Assembly (NCBI GenBank): GCA_004555725.1
Contig: SFHC01000002.1
Location: 62,001 to 126,000 of the forward strand
DNA: 64,000 nucleotides
Origin: [Eubacterium] saphenum
GTDB lineage: Bacteria > Bacillota > Clostridia > Peptostreptococcales > Anaerovoracaceae
Reading direction: 5' to 3'
The position numbers were made by a program, and so were the translations under genes. A model generated the notes under the pieces. It made no database searches, was not told the DNA's origin, and saw only the letters and a program-made list of their open reading frames with translations. Positions 1 through 7,936 of the stretch are shown one piece after another (within the stretch, counting starts at the first letter, position 1; every line of letters starts with the position of its first letter).

Positions 1-63
1 CTCTGCCAGTTCCCTTATGCCGCGCGCGCCGGCGCCGTCATCATTTACAATCAAAACGTTCAT
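1..63 (-). CDS. surE: 5'/3'-nucleotidase SurE, N-terminal fragment
   Basis: Only the first 21 codons lie in the window; the gene runs off the left edge. The N-terminus reads MNVLIVNDDGAGARG, matching the start of SurE, in which the NDDG motif (D8, D9 here) supplies metal-binding aspartates. SurE is a cytoplasmic, metal-dependent phosphatase acting on nucleoside 5'- and 3'-monophosphates. The start lies 9 bases after the stop of the sirtuin gene on the same strand, so the two are probably cotranscribed. Identification rests on this short but very conserved stretch. Confidence 0.8.
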   Translation of the reverse strand, partial: MNVLIVNDDGAGARGIRELAE

Positions 64-72
64 AGACTTCTG

Positions 73-804
73 TTACTCCTCATCCAGTTTCAGGACCTTT
101 CCAATTGAATCGTGGATCACCAGATCCGCCCGGTCATCAAAAGAGGTTTCTGATTTATTAATCAGAACCAGATGGCTTCCGCGGAAATAATTAATGAACC
201 CCGCCGCCGGATAAACAACCAGAGATGTCCCTCCGATAATCAGAACATCTGCGTTCTGAATCGCATCAACAGCGCCGGTAATCTGGCGTTCATCGAGCGA
301 CTCCTCATACAGGACGACGTCTGGCTTGATTCTGCCGCCGCAGGTACAGTACGGAACGCCGTCTCTGCAGTTTGACTCGTCCATGATATAGTCCAGATCA
401 TAGAATTTATGACACTTCTCACAGTAATTGCGGTTGACGCTTCCGTGAACCTCATAGACCGTTTTGCTTCCTGCTTTCTGGTGCAATCCGTCAATATTCT
501 GGGTGATGACTGCTTTCAGCTTTCCTTCCTGCTCCAGGCGAGCCAGCGCCTTGTGCGCGTCATTCGGCTCCGCCTCCGGATGGATCAGGTTTTCTTTATA
601 GTACTGGTAGAATTCCCTTGTGTGCTGCATATAGAAGGTGTGCGAAAGCATGACTTCCGGCGCAAACCCGTATTTCTGCTTTGCGTGGTACAGTCCGGAT
701 TCAGAACGGAAATCCGGTACTCCGCTCTCCGTAGAGACGCCCGCTCCTCCAAAAAACACAATATTATCTGACGCGTCAATTATTTTCTTTAATCTCGGAT
801 CCAT
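73..804 (-). CDS. NAD-dependent protein deacylase, sirtuin (Sir2/CobB) family
   Basis: A 243-residue class III deacylase, which removes acyl groups from lysines using NAD+ in the cytoplasm. The order of motifs is complete: GAGVS near residue 20 and PDFRS near 30 (NAD+ binding), TQNIDGLH at 101-108, catalytic HGS at 120-122, a four-cysteine zinc site (two C-x2-C-like pairs from about residue 128), and GTSL followed by the LINKSETS nucleotide-binding stretch near the C-terminus. Two further in-frame ATGs lie upstream, but GGGAGG is 7 bases before the ATG at 804 and almost touches the one at 810, so MDPRLKK is the preferred start. It is followed at once by surE. Substrates cannot be read from sequence. 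Confidence 0.95.
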   Translation of the reverse strand: MDPRLKKIIDASDNIVFFGGAGVSTESGVPDFRSESGLYHAKQKYGFAPEVMLSHTFYMQHTREFYQYYKENLIHPEAEPNDAHKALARLEQEGKLKAVITQNIDGLHQKAGSKTVYEVHGSVNRNYCEKCHKFYDLDYIMDESNCRDGVPYCTCGGRIKPDVVLYEESLDERQITGAVDAIQNADVLIIGGTSLVVYPAAGFINYFRGSHLVLINKSETSFDDRADLVIHDSIGKVLKLDEE

Positions 805-888
805 AATCATGCCTCCCGTCATCCACAGCTGTTTATTTCCTTGTGGTTTACTTTTTGTCCTGTCTATAGTTTACCACATAACGGAAGT

Positions 889-1533
889 TTATACAGCCTG
901 GCTGGACTGCGGTTCGTCGCTGATATGAAACAGAATCAAACCGCCTTTCTCTGCGAATCCGGTATTCCACAACTGTGTGAAATCCACCCACTCCGCTTCA
1001 CTGTATGTCACCGTCTTAACAGCCATTGAGTCTGCATCATACCCGGCGAGGATAAACCAATGCCAGACGTAATCCTCAAATTCAGGATTACTGTGTTTCA
1101 GCATCAGCATCGGAACCGGAAGGTCAGCATCTATCTGCTCCCGGACACGCTGAAACGCTGCTTCTGTCGGCGCACTGCCTGGATATTCTTCCATCTGGAT
1201 GCCGTTCTCTCCGTGCTGGCGCAGATACGCGCCAAATCCGTCACGGTAGATGCTCAGACGGTCAATTCCCCGAAAACGCGGACGAAGGTACGGCTTCATC
1301 GCCGCGCCAAATGCCCGGTAATCTTTTTTCTTCAGGTCATGCACATCATAGGGATATAACGATTTGCCAAAATGCAGACTGAACCAGATCGCGCTGTCAC
1401 ATGCGGTCTCTGCCGCACATCCGCCCAGACGCATCATCGGATCGAGAAACCATTCCTGATTTCCGCCGATCGATGATCCGATCGTAAAATAATCCAGTTC
1501 ATGAATGCCATTACCCGTATACTCCATCTCCAC
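889..1533 (-). CDS. C39-like papain-fold family protein of unknown role
   Basis: A 214-residue protein without signal peptide or membrane segment. An N-terminal GGCAAETACDSAIWF stretch (about residues 37-51) offers cysteines ahead of a helix, and a later HWFILAGYD (about 160) resembles the His-bearing strand of C39-like papain-fold domains. This suggests a cysteine peptidase/transglutaminase-like fold, or an NRPS/butirosin-H-type acyl-handling relative; the match is by pattern only. Translation probably starts at GTG 1533, four bases after an AGGGG; an ATG two codons on (1527) is the alternative. It stands alone between the sirtuin and a terminator. No specific function is assigned. Confidence 0.7.
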   Translation of the reverse strand: MEMEYTGNGIHELDYFTIGSSIGGNQEWFLDPMMRLGGCAAETACDSAIWFSLHFGKSLYPYDVHDLKKKDYRAFGAAMKPYLRPRFRGIDRLSIYRDGFGAYLRQHGENGIQMEEYPGSAPTEAAFQRVREQIDADLPVPMLMLKHSNPEFEDYVWHWFILAGYDADSMAVKTVTYSEAEWVDFTQLWNTGFAEKGGLILFHISDEPQSSQAV

Positions 1534-1664
1534 TTTTCCCCTTTCTCACCTCCTGCAGAACCAGGGTCCGCTGCTGTCCTGCGTATTTCCCGCCGGACGC
1601 CGGTAATCCGCTCTTAGAGGACTCCTTCCGGAAAAGGCGAAACCATAAAGCTTCGCTCATATCA

Positions 1665-1697
1665 CAAAAGAGGCCCCCTGTCCGAAAGCCTCTTTTG
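1665..1697 (-). terminator. Hairpin downstream of the vitamin S-component gene
   Basis: A 10-bp perfect stem (CAAAAGAGGC at 1665-1674 with GCCTCTTTTG at 1688-1697) lies about 50 bases after the stop of the gene at 1748-2332. The T-rich end of the stem serves as a short U tract. It overlaps a short reading frame here, which argues against that frame being a gene. Confidence 0.6.
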
Positions 1698-1747
1698 ATT
1701 CCCATACATATTTCTATTCTATCCGAAAAGGAGCGGAATGAAACGCC

Positions 1748-2332
1748 CTAATTTGCGCTTTTTGCGCACATACTTGTGCTGGTGAAGAACTGGCGCACCG
1801 GAGTGTGCTGAAGCGCTGTCGCGATGACGACTGAAATAACGATGCCCACACTGAACTGACCGATGTTTTCCGGTACACTTGCCAATGCAATCGCCCAGGT
1901 TCCATACATCACCTTAGCGGCAAGCGCATATCCGGCAACCATGACCAGACCGCCCACGATCATGCCAAAAATCTCAAAGGCTGAAAGCACATGGCGGCGC
2001 TTGTCTTTTTCCGCAGATTTCTTTGCGGCATAATCCAAGAACAGACCGGCAACCAGCGCCATCAGGAACTTGGTTCCCAGTGTCCACGGAGCATAGTATG
2101 CATATCCGCCAATCAGGTCAGACAGGCAGGAACCGACTCCTGCCGCAATTGCTCCGTTCTTCTTTCCGAGCAGCATGACGGAAAGGAAAATCGCCGCGTC
2201 TCCCAGATGCACATAGCCCTTGGTCGCGATTGTCGGTATCTTAAAGAAATAGGTCGAAACAAGAACCAGGCACATCATCATTGCAGTCAGCACCAGAGTG
2301 TTCAGTTTACTGTTTCTTCTTCCATTCTGCAT
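1748..2332 (-). CDS. ECF transporter S component, probably for a vitamin (B6 suspected)
   Basis: A 194-residue hydrophobic protein with about five to six membrane segments. The YVHLGDAAIFLSVMLLG segment followed by a GAIAAGVGSCLSDLIGG loop and a helix beginning TKFLMALVAGL is typical of small substrate-binding S components of energy-coupling factor importers. No EcfA or EcfT gene is in the window, so it would share a module encoded elsewhere (group II ECF). It is transcribed away from a MocR-type regulator across a 117-base intergenic region. MocR/PdxR proteins often control pyridoxine genes, so a B6 vitamer is the best guess. Substrate is inference from context only. Confidence 0.8.
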   Translation of the reverse strand: MQNGRRNSKLNTLVLTAMMMCLVLVSTYFFKIPTIATKGYVHLGDAAIFLSVMLLGKKNGAIAAGVGSCLSDLIGGYAYYAPWTLGTKFLMALVAGLFLDYAAKKSAEKDKRRHVLSAFEIFGMIVGGLVMVAGYALAAKVMYGTWAIALASVPENIGQFSVGIVISVVIATALQHTPVRQFFTSTSMCAKSAN

Positions 2333-2368
2333 AATTGAATAACTCCCTTCTCTATATCATCGATTTGT

Positions 2369-2397
2369 ATTATAATAACACTGCAGTGTAATCTAAA
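2369..2397 (-). promoter_or_regulatory. Promoter of the S-component gene with an operator-like palindrome in its spacer
   Basis: Read on the minus strand there is TTTAGA (2397-2392), a 17-base spacer and TATAAT (2374-2369). The spacer contains the perfect 12-base palindrome ACACTGCAGTGT at 2378-2389. A protein bound there would sit between the -35 and -10 boxes, a natural position for repression by the divergent MocR-type regulator. Confidence 0.55.
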
Positions 2398-2449
2398 AAA
2401 TACCCAGAATAAAATATTTTTACATACACAGTTTGGAGGATATTGTAAT

Positions 2450-3922
2450 ATGAACCTCTTATCTTTGGTTCTGGATCACAATTCAAAGGACCCGATGTAT
2501 ACACAGTTATTTCGCTGGTTCCAGGTGAACATTGAAGAAGGAAACATCCGCCCGGGGGAAAAGCTGCCCTCTCTCCGCGCGCTCTCTGCGCAGCTCGCGG
2601 TCAGTATTACCACGGTACAGGCCGCCTATAACCAGCTTGTCGTAGAAGGATACGCGTCAAACCGCCCGCAGTCCGGCTATTATGCAGAAGACCTGCGCAG
2701 CGCTTCATCACCGGCCCGCCCGTCTGCAGAAGCACACCGGCAGACATTCCAGAAATTTATTACCAAAGAACCAAAATTCCGTTATGATCTGTCCAGCTTC
2801 AATTACGTAAAATGGAAGAAATGCATGTCAAAGGTTCTGAATGAATATCCCGCTCTGCTGCTCTCCGAGGGCGACCCGCAGGGTGAGCCGATGCTGCGCG
2901 AAGAAATATCACGCTATGTCTATAACGCCAGAGGCGTGAACTGTACGCCTCAGCAAATTGTCATCAGCGCGGGCACACAGCAGCTGACCAGCCATCTTGC
3001 CCGCATCCTCCATGAAATGGATATGCACCTGATCGCGACTGAAGATCCTGGTTATCAGCCGGTACAGAAGATATTCCGGGACAGCGGCTATTCCGTCATG
3101 CCCATCCCGGTCAGAAAAGACGGCATTGTCATTGAGCAGCTGCCGGAAAACGTATCCACTGCCGTCTACGTCAACCCGTCCAATCAGTTTCCTACCGGAA
3201 GCGTCATGCCGATCGGACGGCGCTATCAGCTCCTCGACTGGGCTGAAAGAAACCGCAGCCTGATTATTGAAGACGACTACGACAGTGAGCTGCGGTACTT
3301 TGGAAAACCGATTCCCTCTCTCCAGGGCCTCCGCACAGACGCACCGGTCGTGTACCTCGGTTCGTTCTCCTCCACCCTGTTCGCAGCCATCCGCATGAGC
3401 TACATGGTTCTTCCCGAACATCTCGCCGAGATCTTTCAAAAGATCAAGTCGCAGTACGACCAGACAAGTTCCAAAACGGAGCAGCTGACGCTCGCCCTGT
3501 ACATGGAGCGGGGATACTACGGCATTCATCTGAAAAAACTGCGTTCACTATACGCGCAGAAGCTGAAAACCGCGCTGCGCGCGCTGGAGCAGTGCGGCGG
3601 ACAGTTTCTCACTCCGCTGAACCGTACGTCCGGAATTCATATTCCGCTGACGGTGCGCCTGCCTGAATCCATCCTTGCAATGGAGGGCTCCGATGAGGAC
3701 GCCTCTCAGGATTCTCTGTGCGGCGGCGCATCTGTACAGACGATCAGCAGAAAACTCTGCGCCGCTGCAGAAGAGCTGCGTCTGAAGGTGCTTCCTCTGC
3801 CCGCAGAAAGCAGCACCCGCCAGTGCGGACTTTTGTTTTACTATAACCAGATTCCTCTGGATGAGATCGACTCTGCCGTAGAAGAACTGACCGACCGGTG
3901 GAGAAAGATGCTTCATCTTTAA
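2450..3922 (+). CDS. MocR/PdxR-type transcriptional regulator (GntR HTH plus aminotransferase-like domain)
   Basis: A 490-residue fusion. Residues about 1-80 are a GntR-type winged helix (IRPGEKLPSLRALSAQLAVS with the recognition helix TTVQAAYNQL). Residues about 110-490 are a fold-type I aminotransferase domain. VNPSNQFPTGS and IIEDDYDSELRY are conserved, so cofactor pocket residues remain. The block that normally reads SFSKTL is SFSSTL here: Ser308 replaces the lysine that forms the Schiff base with PLP. The protein therefore may bind PLP non-covalently or sense something else. GGAGGA sits 9 bases before the ATG. It faces the S-component gene across a shared regulatory region, so local control is likely. 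Confidence 0.9.
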   Translation: MNLLSLVLDHNSKDPMYTQLFRWFQVNIEEGNIRPGEKLPSLRALSAQLAVSITTVQAAYNQLVVEGYASNRPQSGYYAEDLRSASSPARPSAEAHRQTFQKFITKEPKFRYDLSSFNYVKWKKCMSKVLNEYPALLLSEGDPQGEPMLREEISRYVYNARGVNCTPQQIVISAGTQQLTSHLARILHEMDMHLIATEDPGYQPVQKIFRDSGYSVMPIPVRKDGIVIEQLPENVSTAVYVNPSNQFPTGSVMPIGRRYQLLDWAERNRSLIIEDDYDSELRYFGKPIPSLQGLRTDAPVVYLGSFSSTLFAAIRMSYMVLPEHLAEIFQKIKSQYDQTSSKTEQLTLALYMERGYYGIHLKKLRSLYAQKLKTALRALEQCGGQFLTPLNRTSGIHIPLTVRLPESILAMEGSDEDASQDSLCGGASVQTISRKLCAAAEELRLKVLPLPAESSTRQCGLLFYYNQIPLDEIDSAVEELTDRWRKMLHL

Positions 3923-3933
3923 TCTGCGTACAA

Positions 3934-3962
3934 AAGAGGGCGCCCTTTTCCGGCGCCCTCTT
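3934..3962. terminator. Bidirectional terminator between the MocR and apbE genes
   Basis: Perfect 11-bp stem AAGAGGGCGCC / GGCGCCCTCTT with a 7-base loop, placed between two convergent genes and flanked by A and T runs that serve both strands. Confidence 0.85.
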
Positions 3963-3979
3963 GATTCTTATATTCTTGC

Positions 3980-5002
3980 TTACGATTCTTTCTTGAAGCG
4001 GAATCCGCTTGTTTTATATATTTTTCCGTTCCTCGTAATGACCAGGCATTCATAACCCTTCTTTTTCTCAATGAATTTCAGAGCTTTCTTTCTGCCCAGC
4101 AGCAGACAGGTCGTCGCCATCGCGTCGCAGTCTACCGAATGTCCGTCTTCCGCCATTATCGTGACGCCGCTGATATCGGTATCTGCAGGCCTTCCGGTCG
4201 CCGGTTCCAGGATATGATGGTACAGTTTACCGTTCTTACGGAAATACCGTTCGTAAATACCGGACGTTACTATGGTCTGGTTCGACGCTTCTGTACTTCC
4301 CACAATTTCGCTCATTTCACTGAACGGCTTTTCAATTCCGATCTGGAACGGCTTTCCCTTCTTATTCCCGACGCAGACAATATTTCCGCCGAGACTGATG
4401 ATTGCGCTTTTGGCGCCGAGTTTTTCGATATAATCTCCAATACGATCGGCAATCCAGCCTTTTCCAAGTCCGCCCAGGTCGATTTCACCTTTGTCCGTTC
4501 CCATAGTGATCGTATTGCCCTGTACATGAATCTGCTTATACCCGACATATTTCACCGCATTCCTCAACTGCGCGTCAGTCGGCAGCTTATGCTTTTCCGC
4601 ATGCCAGTCATACAGATCCTCTGCCTTTCCGATTGTAATATCGAACAGCCCGTTTGTTTCCTCCCCGTACCGGATGCCATCGCGGACAAGCTGCGCGGTA
4701 ATCGCATGCACCTGAACCGGCTTTCCTCCGGCATGGTTGATCTTCCAGATATCCGATCCCTTTTTGGTCTTGCTCAGTATGCTCTCATACTGACTGCAGC
4801 GTTTGAACGCCTTGGCAATGATATCATCCGCCTTCTTCTCTGACATATCGTAAATCGTAATTTTACAGATCGTGTCAAAGTAATAGCTCTCCTTGGTGTG
4901 CGAGGAAACCGAGTTCGATTTCTGCGATGCGCAGCCAGTTTGTGGTATAATGATGCTTGCAGTCATGACAATCGTCAGAAGAACTGTAATCAGCTTTTTC
5001 AT
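3980..5002 (-). CDS. apbE: FAD:protein FMN transferase ApbE, lipoprotein
   Basis: A 340-residue extracytoplasmic enzyme that moves FMN from FAD onto a threonine of target proteins. MKKLITVLLTIVMTAS followed by TGCAS is a lipoprotein signal with Cys as the lipidated residue. The core shows the family order: YYFDTICKITIYD, GLFDITIG, the GEIDLGGLGKGW cofactor loop, the SLGGNIVCVG strand, HHILEPATGRP and the DAMATTCLLLG metal/catalytic segment. GGAAAGGG is 9 bases before the ATG at 5002; an ATG three codons earlier directly abuts it. RnfG and RnfD, with flavinylation motifs, are encoded a few kilobases away and are likely clients. The divergent NusG-II and Gx-transporter genes often accompany apbE. 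Confidence 0.95.
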   Translation of the reverse strand: MKKLITVLLTIVMTASIIIPQTGCASQKSNSVSSHTKESYYFDTICKITIYDMSEKKADDIIAKAFKRCSQYESILSKTKKGSDIWKINHAGGKPVQVHAITAQLVRDGIRYGEETNGLFDITIGKAEDLYDWHAEKHKLPTDAQLRNAVKYVGYKQIHVQGNTITMGTDKGEIDLGGLGKGWIADRIGDYIEKLGAKSAIISLGGNIVCVGNKKGKPFQIGIEKPFSEMSEIVGSTEASNQTIVTSGIYERYFRKNGKLYHHILEPATGRPADTDISGVTIMAEDGHSVDCDAMATTCLLLGRKKALKFIEKKKGYECLVITRNGKIYKTSGFRFKKES

Positions 5003-5031
5003 AGAATGCATCCCTTTCCGGAGTTATATAT

Positions 5032-5418
5032 ATGTTCAAAGTCATAAAAAAAGCAGATATTCTGCTTCTGATTGCCCTGCTGGCGGTCGGATTCCTGTTT
5101 TCCTGGCTTTCCATCCGGGGAAATGTAACCGGAAAATACGTTCAGGCCACTGTAGACGGAAAAATCTACGGAAAATACAGCCTGGCAGTCAACCGCACAG
5201 TAACCATCCGTCAGAACGGACATTTCAATCAGTTTATCATAAAGGACGGAACGGCGCAAATGAAGGAATCCAGCTGTAAAAACCAGATCTGTGTGCATCA
5301 CAAGCCGATATCCCGCGTGAACGAAAGCATTGTATGTCTTCCTAACCGCGTCAGTCTGGAAATTGTCGGCAAAGATAAACAGGATCAAGGAGGAAAATAT
5401 GATGCCGTCGCCCACTAA
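5032..5418 (+). CDS. NusG domain II-containing membrane-anchored protein
   Basis: A 128-residue protein with one N-terminal membrane helix (about 8-27) and an extracytoplasmic beta domain. The signature SSCKNQICVHHKPIS (C82, C87) followed by ESIVCLPNRVSLEIVG is characteristic of the NusG domain II (PF07009) family, which is unrelated in role to transcription factor NusG. In flavin-based extracellular electron-transfer loci, such proteins sit beside ApbE and a Gx-type transporter; their biochemical job is not settled. The gene is divergent from apbE with 29 bases between starts and overlaps the next gene by 20 bases, so the two are translationally coupled. The conserved cysteine pair may form a disulfide. 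Confidence 0.85.
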   Translation: MFKVIKKADILLLIALLAVGFLFSWLSIRGNVTGKYVQATVDGKIYGKYSLAVNRTVTIRQNGHFNQFIIKDGTAQMKESSCKNQICVHHKPISRVNESIVCLPNRVSLEIVGKDKQDQGGKYDAVAH

Positions 5419-5926
5419 CCAACATACGCTGCGTACGCGGCGCCTTACCGCCTCAGCCATGTTTGCGGCGCTTGCGCTGATCTTTTCCTATATTGAGGCA
5501 ATCCTTCCGGTCAACGTCGGCATCCCCGGAGTCAAACTCGGGCTTGCCAACCTGATTATCATCATCGCACTGTATGAGCTGGATCTGCGGTACGCCTTTT
5601 TTATCAATCTGATCCGGATCTGCCTCGCCGGATTCATGTTCACTGGGTTCTTCGCCATGCTGTATTCCCTTGCAGGAGGAATGGTCAGTCTCGCCGTCAT
5701 GGCGCTTCTGAAGAAATCCGGCCGGTTTTCCATGATCGGCGTAAGTATGGCAGGCGGTGTAGCACATAACTTCGGCCAGCTTCTTATCGCCAGTTTTGTG
5801 GTTTCCAATATTAAGATGTTCCTGTATTTCCCGATTCTCGTTTTTACCGGTATCGGCGCAGGCATAGGCATAGGCATTGTCGCCTGGGTAGTGGATCAGC
5901 GTCTGCCAAAAGCACTGTTCCGCTGA
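5399..5926 (+). CDS. Gx transporter family membrane protein (annotated elsewhere as heptaprenyl diphosphate synthase component I)
   Basis: A 175-residue integral membrane protein with about five helices. NVGIPGVKLGLANLIIIIALY and the GGVAHNFGQLLIA segment mark the Gx_transp family. AAGGAGGAAAAT sits just before ATG 5399, inside the end of the previous gene, which fixes the start. The family is often misnamed as a subunit of heptaprenyl diphosphate synthase; no prenyl-synthase motif is present here. Its fold resembles S components of ECF importers, and its constant pairing with NusG-II proteins and ApbE suggests a part in flavin supply or assembly of membrane electron-transfer proteins. That role is inference. 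Confidence 0.8.
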   Translation: MMPSPTNQHTLRTRRLTASAMFAALALIFSYIEAILPVNVGIPGVKLGLANLIIIIALYELDLRYAFFINLIRICLAGFMFTGFFAMLYSLAGGMVSLAVMALLKKSGRFSMIGVSMAGGVAHNFGQLLIASFVVSNIKMFLYFPILVFTGIGAGIGIGIVAWVVDQRLPKALFR

Positions 5927-5992
5927 CCCGTCTTCAGAAACACCATGGAACATCAATGAACAAGATCTAATACAGAATGGAGAATGATTATA

Positions 5993-7780
5993 ATGAGAGA
6001 AGAAATTCAAACGCTGCAGCAGGAAATGAAACAGCAGCATATCGATTTGTATTTTATCCCGCCCTCAGACCCGCATAACTCAGAATTCACGCATGCCTTC
6101 TTTCACTCCATCGCGTTTCTGTCCGGATTCACAGGAGAATCCGCGTGGATGCTGATCTCTCAGGAAGACGCATGGCTGTGGACAGACGGCAGGTTCTTCC
6201 TGCAGGCCGAACAGCAGCTTGCAGATTCAGGCATCACGCTGATGAAAATCGGTGAAAAAGGGGTTCCAACTGTACTCGGACTGCTCCGCTCCCTGGTCAG
6301 AAAAAGACGCCGCATGACACTTGCGTATGACGGACGGACAGTCAGTGCAAAAATCGCAGGCGTCTGGGATCAGCAGCTGTCCCCGATGGGCGTAACGATC
6401 AAAAAGAATGTCGATCTGATCAGCGCTGTCTGGACGGATCGTCCTGAGCTGAACAGTTCTGCGCTGTTCAGAATCCCGTCAGCCTCATCCGGAATGCCAT
6501 CTGCAAGAAAACGCAGACGGATCATGAGCGAAATAGTAGAGACCGGAGCAGACTGGCTGCTGCTCTCCGATTTGACCGAAATCGCCTGGTACACCAACCT
6601 GCGCGGTGCAGACATTCCCTGTACACCAGTTTTCTATGCATACCTGCTGATCAGCACCGATCCGGATCAGCTTGACCAGCTGTTTTTACTCCCGGGTGCG
6701 GAACTCAGCGATGATCATAACAACGCAAAAGAACCGGCCGACAATCTCGGATTTATTCGGAGACGAAACTACAGTGAAATAGAACAGACCCTCCGCAGCA
6801 TCCCTCCGGATCAGATCATCTGGATGGATACAGACAAAGTCAACGAATCTGTCTTCAGCGCAGCATCGGAACGCCATATGATCATCGACCAGCCGACACC
6901 GGTCTATACCATGAAAGCAATCAAAAACGATATTGAAATTGCTTCTGAAAAAGAGACGATGATTTACGACGGCTGCGCCATGGTTGAATTTATTCACTGG
7001 CTGAAGACAACCGTTTCCGGCCACCGCATCACAGAAATGGATGCAGCAGATTATCTGAAACGCCGTCGTCTGGAAAAGCCGGGCTGTTTTGACCTCAGTT
7101 TTCCGACCGTTTCTGCCTATGGCAGCAATGCAGCAATCGTTCATTATATGCCGTCTCCAGATACCGACACGGTCCTTCGCCCTGAAGGGTTTCTCCTCGT
7201 AGACAGCGGCGGCCAGTATATCACCGGCACCACGGATATTACTCGTACCATCGCTCTGGGAGAACTGACGCAGGAAATGAAAGATGTCTATACGCGCGTT
7301 CTGAAATCGCATATCGCGCTCGCGACTGCTCACCTTGGACCTTCCGATTCAACCTGCAGCCTGGATCAGACATCACGCGCCCCTCTCCGGGAAGCCGGGC
7401 TTGATTTCAACCACAGCATCAGCCACGGAATCGGCCATGTGCTTTCCGTACATGAAGGCCCGAATATCATCGATCCAAAGACAGAATGTCCGCTGATCAG
7501 CGGAATGATTCAATCCGATGAACCAGGCGTTTATCTTGAAGGCAAGTTCGGCGTCCGCATCGAGAACGAGCTGCTCTGCCGCGCAGAAACCGTTTCCGAC
7601 CGCTATTTTGAAACACTTACGCTTTGCCCGTATGAGCGCAGCGCGATCAATACGGACCTGCTCACACAGGAAGAGCTGGACTGGATCAACGCGTATCACC
7701 GACGCGTTGAAGACGCGCTGCTCCCGCACCTGCACAAGGAAGACCGTAAATTTCTCCAGGTCATGACGGCTCCGCTGTAA
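5993..7780 (+). CDS. Xaa-Pro aminopeptidase, M24 family
   Basis: A 595-residue cytoplasmic metallopeptidase removing N-terminal residues that precede proline. It has two creatinase-like N-terminal domains (about 1-130 and 150-300), a pita-bread catalytic domain (about 310-530) and the short C-terminal domain seen in the large eukaryote-like aminopeptidase P form. All five metal ligands are visible: D404 (VDSGG), D415 (TTDITRT), H482 (GIGHVLSVHEGP), E510 (DEPGVYL) and E524 (RIENEL). GGAG lies about 10 bases before ATG 5993; an ATG three codons earlier almost touches it. The gene stands alone and ends at a strong terminator. Peptide scavenging fits an amino-acid-fermenting anaerobe. Confidence 0.95.
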   Translation: MREEIQTLQQEMKQQHIDLYFIPPSDPHNSEFTHAFFHSIAFLSGFTGESAWMLISQEDAWLWTDGRFFLQAEQQLADSGITLMKIGEKGVPTVLGLLRSLVRKRRRMTLAYDGRTVSAKIAGVWDQQLSPMGVTIKKNVDLISAVWTDRPELNSSALFRIPSASSGMPSARKRRRIMSEIVETGADWLLLSDLTEIAWYTNLRGADIPCTPVFYAYLLISTDPDQLDQLFLLPGAELSDDHNNAKEPADNLGFIRRRNYSEIEQTLRSIPPDQIIWMDTDKVNESVFSAASERHMIIDQPTPVYTMKAIKNDIEIASEKETMIYDGCAMVEFIHWLKTTVSGHRITEMDAADYLKRRRLEKPGCFDLSFPTVSAYGSNAAIVHYMPSPDTDTVLRPEGFLLVDSGGQYITGTTDITRTIALGELTQEMKDVYTRVLKSHIALATAHLGPSDSTCSLDQTSRAPLREAGLDFNHSISHGIGHVLSVHEGPNIIDPKTECPLISGMIQSDEPGVYLEGKFGVRIENELLCRAETVSDRYFETLTLCPYERSAINTDLLTQEELDWINAYHRRVEDALLPHLHKEDRKFLQVMTAPL

Positions 7781-7851
7781 TGCAGATATGGTGACCGCAC
7801 ATATTCAGAGACCTGCCGAATCGGCACATTGGTTCTGCGGAATGTATAAAG

Positions 7852-7894
7852 AAGCAGCCGCATCCACGACGAATAGCCATGGATGCGGCTGCTT
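7852..7894. terminator. Bidirectional terminator between M24 peptidase and pyrophosphatase genes
   Basis: A long perfect stem AGCAGCCGCATCCA (7853-7866) / TGGATGCGGCTGCT (7880-7893) lies between convergent genes, with a T-containing tail on the plus side and A/T-rich sequence on the other. Confidence 0.8.
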
Positions 7895-7936
7895 ATCTAA
7901 TATCCGTCTTCACCATTCCTGATGAAAAAAAGATTC

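Noticed and set aside
1511..1705. 64-codon minus-strand frame upstream of the C39-like gene
   Set aside because: It spans a terminator hairpin and overlaps the neighbouring gene start; no family features.
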